DNA of 64,000 nucleotides. Source: Microbacterium sp. AZCO. GTDB lineage: Bacteria > Actinomycetota > Actinomycetes > Actinomycetales > Microbacteriaceae. Shown here piece by piece: positions 1-8,142 of this stretch. The stretch is from assembly GCF_039614715.1 (NCBI RefSeq), contig NZ_CP154857.1:2604001-2668000 (forward strand), given 5' to 3'. The first letter of the stretch is position 1, and every line of letters begins with the position of its first letter. A program made the translations under genes and the position numbers. Under the pieces are notes generated by a model. That model was not told where the DNA came from, ran no database searches, and saw only the letters and a list, made by a program, of their open reading frames with translations.

Positions 1-1
1 C

Positions 2-871
2 CGCGGTCTGCACAAGGCCTTCGGGCGTCAATCGGTCCTCGCCGGGGTCGATCTCGACGTCGCCCGTGGCGAGATCTTCGCTCTGCTCGGACCCAACGGC
101 GCGGGCAAGACCACGACGATCTCGATCCTCACGACGCTGCAGAGGCCGGATGCGGGCTCCGCCGTCGTGGCGGGATTCGATGTCGCCTCCCTCCCCGGCG
201 AGGTGCAGCGCCGCATCGCGCTGACAGGTCAGTCGGCGGCCGTCGACGACGTCCTGACCGGCATCGAGAACCTCGTCATGCTGGGGCGCCTGTCGGGGCT
301 CACCCCGCGCGCCGCGCGCGTGCGGGCGGGTGAGCTGCTCGACCGCTTCGAACTCGTGGACGCCGCGACCCGCCGCGTCCGCTCCTACTCGGGCGGCATG
401 CGCCGGCGTCTCGACCTCGCGCTGAGCTTCGTCGTCGCGCCGGAGGTGCTCTTCCTCGACGAGCCCACGACCGGCCTCGACACCAAGAGTCGCCGAGAGC
501 TGTGGGAGGTCATCCGCACGCTGGCCGACGCCGGCACCACCGTCTTCCTCACGACGCAGTACCTCGAGGAGGCCGACCACCTCGCCGACCGCGTCGCCGT
601 GCTGAACGACGGCCGCATCGTGGCGAACGACACGCCCGCGGTGCTCAAGTCGCGTATCGGCGGCGACGTCGTGGAGCTGCGCGATCGGCACGACAGCCTT
701 CTGCGCGAGGTGGCGACCGACGGGTCGGTGTCGGGTCTGCGACGCGCACTCGACGTGCTCGACGAGTCGGGCGCGGAGGGCGTCGTGACGCTGCGCCGCC
801 CCAGCCTCGACGACGTCTTTCTGTCGCTCACATCCGGGGGCTCCGCCGAACTGGTCGAGGAGTCCGCATGA
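2..871 (+). CDS. ABC transporter ATP-binding protein, DrrA-like (5' end cut by window edge)
   Basis: This is the ATPase subunit of an ABC-2 type exporter of the daunorubicin-resistance (DrrA) class, which powers efflux of a hydrophobic drug or lipid through the permease encoded next. The reading frame is open from base 2, so the start lies upstream of the window. Visible motifs in order are Walker A GPNGAGKTT, the ABC signature YSGGMRRRLDLAL, Walker B VLFLDEPTTGLD and a switch histidine region TTQYLEEAD. The C-terminal stretch with SLDDVFLSLT is typical of DrrA. The stop overlaps the next start in ATGA, so the two subunits are translationally coupled. The substrate cannot be told from the sequence. 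Confidence 0.93.
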   Translation, partial: RGLHKAFGRQSVLAGVDLDVARGEIFALLGPNGAGKTTTISILTTLQRPDAGSAVVAGFDVASLPGEVQRRIALTGQSAAVDDVLTGIENLVMLGRLSGLTPRAARVRAGELLDRFELVDAATRRVRSYSGGMRRRLDLALSFVVAPEVLFLDEPTTGLDTKSRRELWEVIRTLADAGTTVFLTTQYLEEADHLADRVAVLNDGRIVANDTPAVLKSRIGGDVVELRDRHDSLLREVATDGSVSGLRRALDVLDESGAEGVVTLRRPSLDDVFLSLTSGGSAELVEESA

Positions 872-1668
872 CCGCGCTCGCCGCCCCGGCCCCGCTCGCC
901 CGGCCCCGCATCGCAGGGCTCACGGCTGAGTCCGTCTTCGTCCGGCGGAGCCTCACGCACTCGCTGCGTGACGGGGAGTCGCTCTCCATGGCGATCATGC
1001 TCCCCGTCATGCTGATGCTGCTGTTCACCTGGGTGTTCGGCAATGCGATCGACCCGTCGGGCGGGTACGTCGACTACGTCGTGCCGGGGATCATCCTCCT
1101 GTGCGCCGGCTTCGGCGCAGCCTCGACGGCCGTCTACGTCGCACGCGACATGTCGACGGGCATCATCGACCGGTTCCGCACGATGCCCCTCCGCTCGAGT
1201 GCGGTGCTGACCGGCCACGTCGTCGCAAGCCTCGCCCGCAACCTCCTCGCGACCGCCGTCGTGATCGGCGTGGCACTCCTCGTGGGCTTCCGGCCCACAG
1301 CGGGCTTCTGGGGGTGGGCGGGGGCGATCGGCATGATCGCGCTCTACATCCTGACGATCACCTACCTGTTCGCGGCGATCGGGCTCGCGGCGGGCAGCCC
1401 CGAGGCGGCCAGTGGCTACGGCTTCATCATCCTGTTCGTGCCGTATCTGTCGAGCGCCTTCGTGCCCGTCGAGACGATGCCGGACTGGTTGCAGTGGATC
1501 GCCGAGAACCAGCCGGTCACGCCCATCATCGAGACGATCCGCGGCCTCCTCATGGGTACCCCCGTCGGCGACGAGGCGTGGTGGGCGCTCTTCTGGTGCC
1601 TGCTGATCCTCACGATCTCGTTCGTGTGGGGGGCATGGCTGTTCCGGCGCAAGGCCGGCCGGCGTTGA
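868..1668 (+). CDS. ABC-2 type permease, DrrB-like
   Basis: This is the membrane subunit partnering the upstream ATPase (266 aa). The ATG at 868 overlaps the TGA of the ATPase gene. The protein has a short cytosolic N-terminus followed by about six hydrophobic segments, starting near residue 35 (MAIMLPVMLMLLFTWVFG). The C-terminal half holds the ABC2_membrane pattern with VPVETMPDWLQWIAENQPVT, a conserved external loop motif of daunorubicin-type permeases. The pair would form a homodimeric exporter. A GC-rich hairpin overlaps the stop codon and may end the transcript. Confidence 0.92.
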   Translation: MTALAAPAPLARPRIAGLTAESVFVRRSLTHSLRDGESLSMAIMLPVMLMLLFTWVFGNAIDPSGGYVDYVVPGIILLCAGFGAASTAVYVARDMSTGIIDRFRTMPLRSSAVLTGHVVASLARNLLATAVVIGVALLVGFRPTAGFWGWAGAIGMIALYILTITYLFAAIGLAAGSPEAASGYGFIILFVPYLSSAFVPVETMPDWLQWIAENQPVTPIIETIRGLLMGTPVGDEAWWALFWCLLILTISFVWGAWLFRRKAGRR

Positions 1669-1675
1669 GCCGGCC
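1657..1675 (+). terminator. Candidate terminator hairpin after the ABC exporter operon
   Basis: A 7-bp perfect stem, GGCCGGC with GCCGGCC, and a 5-base loop that contains the permease stop codon. No U-tract follows, so it may be a weak or Rho-assisted terminator. Confidence 0.35.
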
Positions 1676-1742
1676 GCAGATTCCCAGCTGATCCATAGCT
1701 GTCTCTGCGCCTCTGCAGGGGGCGGGCGGCTCCACTGTCAGC

Positions 1743-2399
1743 ATGGACGACCAGACTCGTCAGCCGGCAGCGGAGCCGGCCGGCCCCCAGCATCCCCTCC
1801 CGTCCGATCCCGCGACGCACCCGACAGTGCCGTATCCGACCGGCGAGCAGAGCGGCGGCCCGTACGCGGGCGACTTCCACGCCACGGGCGCTCACCCGGC
1901 GGGGGCGTATCCGGCGGCCGCGTATCCGATCGGCGCCTACCCGGTCGGAGCCCCGCAGCCGGTCGCGTACCCCGGCGCCTACCCCTCCGCGGCTCCTCAG
2001 CCGGGCGGCTACCCGCCGGCCGGGTACGCGGCCGGCGGTTACGCGACTCCCGGCTATCCGGCGCCGCCCCCGGGCCCGGGCTACCCCGGCGCGGAGCCGC
2101 CGCCCGCCGGGCGCTCGCACGTGGGCGTCATCATCGGCTCGATCGTCGGCGGCCTGCTGCTGCTCGGACTCACCTTCGCGGGCGGCGCCGCCGTCGGATG
2201 GTGGTTCGGCGCGCACCACGCCGGATCATCGTTCGTCATGGTCGGCCCGGGCTCGCAGGACGGGCAGCTTCCGCCGGGCTGGCGGGACGGCGAGCGCGGC
2301 CAGGGGCAGCGCGGGCAGGGTCACGGCCACGGCCTCGGTCAAGGTCAGGGCCAGGACGACGGAGAAGACGACGGGGAGAGCCCCGCACCGACCCCGTAG
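1743..2399 (+). CDS. Proline/tyrosine-rich single-pass membrane protein, unknown function
   Basis: This 218-aa protein is not recognised as a family with known function. Residues 1-125 are a low-complexity, disordered stretch built from AYP, GYP and GAYP repeats. One strong transmembrane helix follows at about residues 128-152 (VGVIIGSIVGGLLLLGLTFA), then a short Gly/Gln/His-rich tail ending in an acidic patch (QDDGEDDGE). Actinobacteria often have such Pro-rich N-termini on small membrane proteins. The gene stands alone between the ABC exporter and an ArsR gene on the other strand. There is no clear Shine-Dalgarno sequence before the ATG. Confidence 0.75.
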   Translation: MDDQTRQPAAEPAGPQHPLPSDPATHPTVPYPTGEQSGGPYAGDFHATGAHPAGAYPAAAYPIGAYPVGAPQPVAYPGAYPSAAPQPGGYPPAGYAAGGYATPGYPAPPPGPGYPGAEPPPAGRSHVGVIIGSIVGGLLLLGLTFAGGAAVGWWFGAHHAGSSFVMVGPGSQDGQLPPGWRDGERGQGQRGQGHGHGLGQGQGQDDGEDDGESPAPTP

Positions 2400-2420
2400 A
2401 ACCCGGAGCTCCTCGGCCGA

Positions 2421-2840
2421 TCAGCGGCCGGGGAGCTTCTTGAAGGCACTCGCGACGGCATGTTTCGCGGATGCCGCGGCGCGGCCCACGACCTCGGCCG
2501 CGTGCGCCGCCGAATCCGGCAGGGCTGCCGCCGCTGCCGACGCGAGGAAGTCGTCCTCGACCTCGTCGTCCACCAGGAAGGGCACGAGCCAGTCGTCCAC
2601 CTCGTCGAGCGGCGCGGGCGACAGGCTGTAGTAGCGGTGCTGCCCCTCTTCCCGCACCGATACGAGCGACGCCTCGCGCAGAACCTTGAGGTGCTTCGAC
2701 ACGGTGGGCTGGCTGACACCGAGCTCGTGGACGATGTGCGACACGCTCGTGCCGGTCTGTCCGTCTGCCGACCGGGCCAGCAGAAGCTGCAGGATCTCGC
2801 GCCGTGTGCCGTCTGCGATCACGTCGAAGATGTCCGCCAT
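2421..2840 (-). CDS. ArsR-family winged-helix transcriptional regulator
   Basis: A 139-aa repressor-type protein. Residues 1-95 carry the ArsR winged helix: ADGTRREILQLLL (helix 2), then ELGVSQPTVSKHLKVLREA (helix-turn-helix), then the beta-wing VREEGQHRYYSL. I see no CxC metal-binding motif in helix 3, so this is unlikely to be a classical arsenic or zinc sensor. The tail from about residue 100 is alanine-rich and ends in a basic SAFKKLPGR. The ATG at 2840 lies six bases after a TAGTCT box, suggesting a leaderless mRNA. The gene diverges from trkH at 2911, so it could control potassium uptake (inference from position only). Confidence 0.9.
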   Translation of the reverse strand: MADIFDVIADGTRREILQLLLARSADGQTGTSVSHIVHELGVSQPTVSKHLKVLREASLVSVREEGQHRYYSLSPAPLDEVDDWLVPFLVDDEVEDDFLASAAAAALPDSAAHAAEVVGRAAASAKHAVASAFKKLPGR

Positions 2841-2846
2841 GTCGAC

Positions 2847-2852
2847 AGACTA
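2847..2852 (-). promoter_or_regulatory. -10 box TAGTCT for the arsR gene at 2840
   Basis: TAGTCT is followed by six bases and then the ATG, the leaderless arrangement seen repeatedly in this window. No convincing -35 box is visible. Confidence 0.45.
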
Positions 2853-2870
2853 GCCGCGCGCCCGGCGAAG

Positions 2871-2876
2871 TACTAT
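2871..2876 (+). promoter_or_regulatory. Candidate -10 box TACTAT for trkH
   Basis: TACTAT lies 34 bases before the preferred trkH start at 2911, giving a leader of about 28 bases that contains a GAAGGG Shine-Dalgarno sequence. Its second half coincides with an in-frame ATG at 2875 that I reject as the start. Confidence 0.4.
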
Positions 2877-2910
2877 GACTGGGGTTTCCGCGAGCGAAGG
2901 GTGGCGAACC

Positions 2911-4353
2911 ATGGCGGCGGATCCCGTCAGCCCGTTCTCCAAGTTCGGGACCCGGCGCTTCTTCGAGCGCCTCTGGGACGACCTGCGCGGGCTCACGACC
3001 TCCTCTCCCGCGCGGTTCGCCGTGCTCGTCTTCGCCGCGCTCGTCCTGGTGTTCACGGCGCTGCTGTCGCTTCCCGCGGCGAGCGCGTCCGGCGAGCGCA
3101 CGCCCCTCGCGGACGCGCTCTTCACGGCCGTGTCGACGATCTGCGTCACGGGCCTCTCGACCGTCGACATGGGCACCTACTGGTCGCCCTTCGGCCAGGT
3201 CATCATCTTCATCGGCGTCAACGTCGGCGCCCTGGGCGTGCTGACGCTCGCCTCGATCCTCGGCCTGATCATCTCGAAGCGTCTCGGCCTGCGCGCCAAG
3301 CTCATCGCCGCGGGCGACACCAACCCGATGCGCGCGCACGGCGGACCCGTGAACGAGGGGCAGACGGTGCGTCTCGGCGAGGTCGGTCTGCTGCTGCGGA
3401 CCGTCGCGCTCTCGACCCTCATCATCGAGGCCGGGCTCGCCATCCTGATGTACCCGTCGATCCTGCTGGCCGGCGTCGACCCCCTCGTCGCCCTATGGGA
3501 GGCGCCGTACTACGCGGCGATGTCTTTCACGAACACGGGCTTCACCCCCAACGCCGGCGGACTCGAGCCCTTCGCGACGGACTACTTCTTCCTCACCGTC
3601 ATGATGACGGGCGTGTTCCTGGGCTCGATCGGCTTCCCCGTGATCCTCGCCCTCTGGCGCACCCAGTGGCACATCCGCCGCTGGTCGCTGCACGTGAAGC
3701 TGACGCTCATCACGACGGTGCTCCTGTTCTTCGTCGGAGCGGCGGCGTTCCTCGCCCTCGAGTACGACAACCCCAAGACGTTCGGCAGCCTCGGCGCCTG
3801 GGACACCGTCTTCCAGTCGTTCTTCCTCTCGGCCATGACCCGCTCGGGCGGCTTCTCGGTCATCAACGTCGGCGACCTGAACGGCTCGTCGCTCGTCGTC
3901 GGCTCGATGCTCATGTTCGTCGGCGGCGGCTCGGCCTCGACGGCCGGCGGCATCAAGGTCACGACGCTCGCCGTCCTCGCGCTGGCGGTGTGGTCGGAGG
4001 CGAAGGGCCGCCAGTCGGTGCAGGCCTTCGGGCGCCGCATCCCGAGTGATGTCCAGCGCGTGGCGCTGTCGGTCGTCGCGTGGGGCGCGACCATCGTCGC
4101 CCTGTCCACCATCGTCATCACGCACCTCACGAGGGCGCACGTCGAGGACGTGCTCTTCGACGTCATCTCGGGCTTCGCGACGGTCGGCCTCTCGACCGGG
4201 CTGACGGCATCCCTCCCCGACCCCGCCATCTACGTGATGGCGCTGACGATGTTCATGGGGCGCGTTGGTACAGTGACTCTGGCCGCGGCCGTGGCCGCGA
4301 CATCACGTTCGCAGCTGTACTCGCTGCCTGTGGAAAGGCCGATCGTTGGGTAG
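2911..4353 (+). CDS. trkH: TrkH/KtrB-type potassium channel subunit (first copy)
   Basis: Membrane channel subunit of a Trk/Ktr potassium uptake system (480 aa from ATG 2911). The start was chosen because GAAGGG lies about 10 bases upstream, whereas an in-frame ATG at 2875 overlaps a -10 box. The four pore-loop repeats are all visible with their filter glycines: CVTGLS, TNTGFTPNAG, TRSGGFS and ATVGLSTG. About eight to ten hydrophobic helices surround them. The C-terminus LPVERPIVG resembles the second copy's YPKERPAIG. It is followed by the RCK subunit gene at 4443. Its last 71 bases are repeated downstream, as described in the repeat entry. Confidence 0.95.
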   Translation: MAADPVSPFSKFGTRRFFERLWDDLRGLTTSSPARFAVLVFAALVLVFTALLSLPAASASGERTPLADALFTAVSTICVTGLSTVDMGTYWSPFGQVIIFIGVNVGALGVLTLASILGLIISKRLGLRAKLIAAGDTNPMRAHGGPVNEGQTVRLGEVGLLLRTVALSTLIIEAGLAILMYPSILLAGVDPLVALWEAPYYAAMSFTNTGFTPNAGGLEPFATDYFFLTVMMTGVFLGSIGFPVILALWRTQWHIRRWSLHVKLTLITTVLLFFVGAAAFLALEYDNPKTFGSLGAWDTVFQSFFLSAMTRSGGFSVINVGDLNGSSLVVGSMLMFVGGGSASTAGGIKVTTLAVLALAVWSEAKGRQSVQAFGRRIPSDVQRVALSVVAWGATIVALSTIVITHLTRAHVEDVLFDVISGFATVGLSTGLTASLPDPAIYVMALTMFMGRVGTVTLAAAVAATSRSQLYSLPVERPIVG

Positions 4354-4446
4354 AACCCATCACCCCACGTCGGTCCTGGCCGCGGCCGTGGCCGCGACAT
4401 CACGTTCGCAGCTGTACTCGCTGCCGGTGGAAAGGCCGATCGTTGG
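4279..4446 (+). repeat. 97-bp-period duplication across the trkH/trkA junction
   Basis: Bases 4279-4349 recur at 4376-4446 with a single difference (T at 4329, G at 4426). The copies are separated by 26 bases, so the period is 97. Both copies contain the last codons of trkH and a GGAAAGG ribosome-binding site before a TTG. Copy 1 supplies the trkH stop (TAG 4351-4353). Copy 2 supplies the working trkA start (TTG 4443) and repeats the trkH tail in frame to a TGA at 4448-4450. Either a real tandem duplication or an assembly error could explain it. Confidence 0.93.
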
Positions 4447-5114
4447 TTGAGCAGATCCGCGGCGACGCACCCGTCCTCGTCATCGGCCTGGGCCGCTTCG
4501 GCGCTGCGTGCGCCGGCGAGCTCGACCGCCTCGACCGCGACGTGCTCGCGATCGACGAGAACCTCGAGCTCGTGCAGAAGTGGTCGGAGCGCGTGACGCA
4601 CGCCGTGCAGGCCGACGCGAAGAACATCGACGCGCTCAAGCAGATCGGGGCGCAGGACTTCCAGGTCGCCGTGGTCGCGGTCGGTTCGTCGATCGAGGCG
4701 TCCGTGCTCATCACGGCCAACCTCGTCGATCTCAAGGTGCCGCAGATCTGGGCGAAGGCCGTCTCGCAGTCGCACGGGAAGATCCTCGCCCGCGTGGGCG
4801 CGAACCACGTCATCTACCCCGAGCGCGAAGCGGGCGAGCGCGTCGCGCACCTGGTGAGCGGACGGATGCTCGACTTCATCCGCTTCGACGACGACTTCGT
4901 GCTGGCCAAGATGTACCCGCCGAAGTTCATCCGCGGCGTCGGACTGAACGAGTCCGGCGTGCGGTCGAAGTACAACGTGACGGTCGTCGGCGTGAAGAGC
5001 CCCGGCAAGGCCTTCCGCTATGCGGAGGCCACGACGGTCGTGACGAACCACGACCTCATCATCGTGTCCGGCACGAACACCGACATCGAGCGCTTCGCGT
5101 CGCTCGACCGCTGA
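4443..5114 (+). CDS. trkA: TrkA/KtrA-type RCK regulatory subunit (first copy)
   Basis: Cytosolic nucleotide-binding RCK subunit that gates the TrkH channel (223 aa). The N-terminal Rossmann fold begins VLVIGLGRFGAA, followed by the acidic ligand residue region AIDENLELV. A TrkA_C domain occupies about residues 140-220. The start is taken as TTG 4443, seven bases after GGAAAGG (4429-4435); no ATG or GTG fits. The second pair in this window also uses a TTG start overlapping the trkH stop, which supports the choice. Here the start lies 90 bases after the trkH stop because of the duplication, though it still overlaps the stop of the repeated trkH tail. Confidence 0.92.
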   Translation: MVEQIRGDAPVLVIGLGRFGAACAGELDRLDRDVLAIDENLELVQKWSERVTHAVQADAKNIDALKQIGAQDFQVAVVAVGSSIEASVLITANLVDLKVPQIWAKAVSQSHGKILARVGANHVIYPEREAGERVAHLVSGRMLDFIRFDDDFVLAKMYPPKFIRGVGLNESGVRSKYNVTVVGVKSPGKAFRYAEATTVVTNHDLIIVSGTNTDIERFASLDR

Positions 5115-5131
5115 CCCGCCGATCCCGGGTC
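5113..5131. terminator. Small hairpin between the two convergent trkA genes
   Basis: A 6-bp stem, GACCCG with CGGGTC, fills the 18-base gap between the two convergent genes. It could end transcripts from both sides, but it is short and has no U-tract. Confidence 0.3.
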
Positions 5132-5132
5132 G

Positions 5133-5828
5133 TCACCGCAGCTGCGCGAAGGCCTCCACGCGTGGCGTAGTGCCCACGATGATGACGGTGTCGCCCTCCG
5201 ACAGCACGGTCTGGTTGTCGGCGTTCTGCCACGTCCCGGGCACCGGGCGGAAGGCGGTCACGGTGATCCCGTACTGCTGGCGGATCGTCGTCTCACCGAG
5301 CGGAACCCCCTGGATGCTGGCCGGCGCCACGATCTTCGCAAGGGAGTATCCCGGCTCGATCTCCAGGTAGTCCATCGCCGCGCCGCGGACGAGATGCGCG
5401 ACGCGCCTGCCCATGTCCTCCTCCGGATTGACGATGTGGTGCACGCCGAGCTGCTGAAGGATCAGCCCGTGGCGCTCGCTCACCGCCTTGGCCCAGATCA
5501 CCGGGATCTTCATCCCGAGCAGGATCGAGCAGGTGAGGATGGATGCCTGGACGTCGTCGCCGATGGCGACGACGACGCGGTCGAACTCGTCGACCGCGAG
5601 CTGTCTCAGTGCCTCCTCTTTCGACGAGTCCGCCCGCACCGCCTGGGTGAGGCGCCCGTTGTGGGCCTGCACCAGCTCGTCGTCCGTGTCGATGCCGAGC
5701 ACCTCCGTGCCCGCGTCCATGAGCTCGAGGGCGAGGGCGCTTCCGAAGCGCCCGAGCCCGATGACGGCGACCGAGTCCGCCTCGGCGATACGGCGGGAGG
5801 TGTCGCCGAAAAGAGCGAATCTAGCCAA
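5133..5828 (-). CDS. trkA: TrkA/KtrA-type RCK regulatory subunit (second copy)
   Basis: Second RCK subunit of a potassium uptake system (231 aa). It has the Rossmann motif VAVIGLGRFGSALALEL after a 20-residue leader, the acidic GIDTDDELV, and a TrkA_C domain at the C-terminus (residues about 145-230). The start is TTG 5828, which overlaps the stop of the upstream trkH (TTGGCTAG), with GGAAAGG a few bases before it. Translation is therefore coupled to trkH. The protein is diverged from the first copy over its whole length, so this is an old paralogue rather than a recent duplicate. Confidence 0.94.
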   Translation of the reverse strand: MARFALFGDTSRRIAEADSVAVIGLGRFGSALALELMDAGTEVLGIDTDDELVQAHNGRLTQAVRADSSKEEALRQLAVDEFDRVVVAIGDDVQASILTCSILLGMKIPVIWAKAVSERHGLILQQLGVHHIVNPEEDMGRRVAHLVRGAAMDYLEIEPGYSLAKIVAPASIQGVPLGETTIRQQYGITVTAFRPVPGTWQNADNQTVLSEGDTVIIVGTTPRVEAFAQLR

Positions 5829-7182
5829 TGGCGGGCCTTTCCTTGGGGTACTCGTACAGGATGGGGCGGTCTCGCAGCGCGAAGGCCGAGCCGATGGTGA
5901 GGGGCCCGATGCGGCCGACGAACATCAGCACGACGAGGATCAGCTCGGCGGCGGGAGGCAGGCCATACGTGATCCCCGTCGTGAGTCCGACCGTGCCGAA
6001 CGCCGAGACCGCCTCGAAGAGCACGCGGTCGAATCGGTAGCCGGTCAGAAGCATGAGCGCGATGACCGCGCCCATGACCACCGCGATCGAGAGCAGGACG
6101 ACGGCGATGGCCTGGCGATGCACGGCGCGAGACAGACGCTTTCCGAAGATGTGCACGGATGCCTCGCCACGCAGTTCCGTGAGCAGGATGAAGAACAGCA
6201 CCGAGAAGGTCGTCACCTTGATGCCGCCCGCCGTGCCGGCCGGGCCGCCGCCGATGAACATGAGAACGTCCATGCCGACCCATGTCTCGTCGTGGAGCCG
6301 GCCGATGTCGACCGAGTTGAAGCCCGCGGTTCGGGTCTGCACCGACTGGAAGAAGCCGATCAGGATGCGTGCCGCGGGATCGTAGGCGCCGAGCGTCCGC
6401 GGGTTGGACCACTCCAGCGCGGTGATGTACGCGGTGCCCACCACCAGCAGGACGATGGACGCCGACAGCACGAGCCGCGTGTTCATCGTCCAGCGGAGCG
6501 GATGGGAGAACTCCCTCCGCAGCTGCATGAGGACGGGGAAGCCGAGTCCGCCGAGGATGATCGCGGCGCAGATCGGGAGGCAGATGAACGGGTCGGCGGC
6601 GAAGCCGATGAGATTGTCGCTGAATAGGGCGAACCCCGCGTTGTTGAACGACGAGACGGAGTGGAACAGCCCCAGCCACGCCGCCTGGCCGACCCCGTAC
6701 CCGTAGCCCCACAGGAACCGGGTGAACAGCAGAGCGAACGTGATCGCCTCGATGATGAGGGAGCCGAGGACGATGTTGCGGATGAGGCCGCGGAAGTCAT
6801 CGAGCCCGAGGGCGTTCGCTTCGGCGGCGGCCGTGAGCCTGCCCGCGACGCTCATCTTGCGTGCGAGCACGAGCCCGATCGCGCCCGCCGAGATCATGAT
6901 GCCGAGACCGCCGATCTGGATCAGCAGCATGATGACGATCTGGCCGAACAGCGACCAGTGCGTCGCCGTGTCGACCACGGTGAGCCCCGTGACGCACACG
7001 GCAGAGGTCGCGGTGAACAGCGCGTTCACGAAGTCGGTGACCTCGCCCGATCGAGCGGAGACGGGCAGCATCAGCAGCCCCGTGCCGACCACGACGGCAG
7101 CGCCGAACCCCGTCACGACGCTGCGCGCGGGCCGCGTCCGCCGGGTGCGTGCGCGAGCGGGCGCCGGGGATTGTCGACCCAT
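5821..7182 (-). CDS. trkH: TrkH/KtrB-type potassium channel subunit (second copy)
   Basis: Second potassium channel subunit (453 aa). The N-terminus is basic (residues 1-20), then hydrophobic helices begin. The four pore loops are visible: CVTGLTVVD, FNNAGFALFS, TRTAGFNSVD and GTVGLTTGI. It lacks the roughly 40-residue N-terminal extension found in the first copy. ATG 7182 lies six bases after TAGAGT, so the transcript is probably leaderless. The stop overlaps the TTG start of its RCK partner. The two trkHA pairs face each other, tail to tail. Confidence 0.95.
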   Translation of the reverse strand: MGRQSPAPARARTRRTRPARSVVTGFGAAVVVGTGLLMLPVSARSGEVTDFVNALFTATSAVCVTGLTVVDTATHWSLFGQIVIMLLIQIGGLGIMISAGAIGLVLARKMSVAGRLTAAAEANALGLDDFRGLIRNIVLGSLIIEAITFALLFTRFLWGYGYGVGQAAWLGLFHSVSSFNNAGFALFSDNLIGFAADPFICLPICAAIILGGLGFPVLMQLRREFSHPLRWTMNTRLVLSASIVLLVVGTAYITALEWSNPRTLGAYDPAARILIGFFQSVQTRTAGFNSVDIGRLHDETWVGMDVLMFIGGGPAGTAGGIKVTTFSVLFFILLTELRGEASVHIFGKRLSRAVHRQAIAVVLLSIAVVMGAVIALMLLTGYRFDRVLFEAVSAFGTVGLTTGITYGLPPAAELILVVLMFVGRIGPLTIGSAFALRDRPILYEYPKERPAIG

Positions 7183-7188
7183 GCTCGG

Positions 7189-7194
7189 ACTCTA
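7189..7194 (-). promoter_or_regulatory. -10 box TAGAGT for the second trkHA pair
   Basis: TAGAGT ends six bases before ATG 7182. This is the same leaderless spacing as at several other genes in this window. Confidence 0.45.
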
Positions 7195-7222
7195 CTGTCC
7201 TCTCCGCGCAGGCCTGGCCTTC

Positions 7223-7247
7223 GACCCCTCGACAGGCTCGGGGGCCG
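7223..7247 (+). repeat. Interspersed 25-bp repeat, copy 1
   Basis: Lies in the 70-base gap between trkH and proC. It matches 18361-18385 at 23 of 25 positions and shares a 15-base core (TCGACAGGCTCGGGG) with 16429-16443. It is an imperfect inverted repeat (CCCC..CGA with TCGGGGG). Confidence 0.6.
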
Positions 7248-7252
7248 AGCGC

Positions 7253-8089
7253 CTACGCTCCCGCGGCGAGCTCCCGGGCGCGCGCGAGCGCGGCATCCGT
7301 CGCCTCGGCGAAGAGGCCCGCGAGGTTCCCTCCTTTGAGCACGGCGATCGCGCGCTCGGTCGTGCCCTTGGGGCTCGTGACGCGTCGGCGCAGCTCGGCG
7401 GGATCTTCGCCGGATGCCTCGAGCAGCGCGGCGGCGCCGATGAAGGTCTGCTCGGTCATGAGCCGGGCCTGCTCCTCGCTGAAGCCCTTTCCGATCGCGG
7501 CCTCGGTGAGCTCCTCGATCAGCAGGTAGACGTAGGCGGGCCCCGAGCCGGAGATCGTGGAGAGTGCGTCGATCCTGTCCTCGGGAACCTCGACGACCGT
7601 CCCGACGGTCTCGAAGAGGCGTCGCACCACGGCGACGTCGTCAGGTGTCGCCGCCGAGCCGGCGGCGAGCCCCGTCACAGCGCGTCCGACGAGAGCGGGC
7701 GTGTTGGGCATCGACCGCAGCACGGGGATGCCGTCCCCGAGGATCCCCTCGTACGTCGCGATGGTGACCCCGGCGGCGAGGCTCACCACGATCGTCCCGG
7801 GACGCAGTCGCGGCGCGATCTCACGAAGCAGGTCGGGCACCATGGCCGGCTTGACGCCGACGAGCACGATGTCGGCGGCTGCGGCGGCATCCCCGTTCCC
7901 CTCCGGCTGCTGCTCGAGAGAGACCGAGGTCACGCCCGGGATCTCGGCGAGCTCGGCGGCTTTGGCCGCGGTGCGGTTGGTGGCGGTGATGCCTCCGGCC
8001 GCGAGGCCCGAGCCGGCGAGTCCGTGGAGGATGGCGCCTCCCATCGAACCGGCGCCGAGGATCGCAACAGGGGGAAGGGAGTCGGACAT
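7253..8089 (-). CDS. proC: Pyrroline-5-carboxylate reductase
   Basis: Last enzyme of proline synthesis: NAD(P)H-dependent reduction of 1-pyrroline-5-carboxylate to proline in the cytosol (278 aa). The N-terminal Rossmann motif is AILGAGSMGGAIL and the C-terminal P5CR signature is SGSGPAYVYLLIEELTEAA. The length is normal for the family. Two in-frame ATGs are possible, 8098 and 8089. I prefer 8089 because a TAGGAT box ends seven bases before it and overlaps the upstream ATG, which would make the mRNA leaderless. Confidence 0.95.
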   Translation of the reverse strand: MSDSLPPVAILGAGSMGGAILHGLAGSGLAAGGITATNRTAAKAAELAEIPGVTSVSLEQQPEGNGDAAAAADIVLVGVKPAMVPDLLREIAPRLRPGTIVVSLAAGVTIATYEGILGDGIPVLRSMPNTPALVGRAVTGLAAGSAATPDDVAVVRRLFETVGTVVEVPEDRIDALSTISGSGPAYVYLLIEELTEAAIGKGFSEEQARLMTEQTFIGAAALLEASGEDPAELRRRVTSPKGTTERAIAVLKGGNLAGLFAEATDAALARARELAAGA

Positions 8090-8096
8090 GAGGGTC

Positions 8097-8102
8097 ATCC
8101 TA
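8097..8102 (-). promoter_or_regulatory. -10 box TAGGAT that decides the proC start
   Basis: TAGGAT ends seven bases before ATG 8089. The alternative ATG at 8098 overlaps the box itself and would not be transcribed. Confidence 0.45.
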
Positions 8103-8142
8103 TGAGCACGAGATGGCCGGAATGGGGACGGTTTGCGTCTTT

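Noticed and set aside
2875..2911. ATG 2875 as the trkH start
   Set aside because: It overlaps a TACTAT -10 box and has no Shine-Dalgarno sequence, whereas ATG 2911 follows GAAGGG.
4346..4450. TTG 4346 (first repeat copy) as the trkA start
   Set aside because: Its frame re-reads the trkH tail and ends at TGA 4448-4450, so it cannot produce TrkA.
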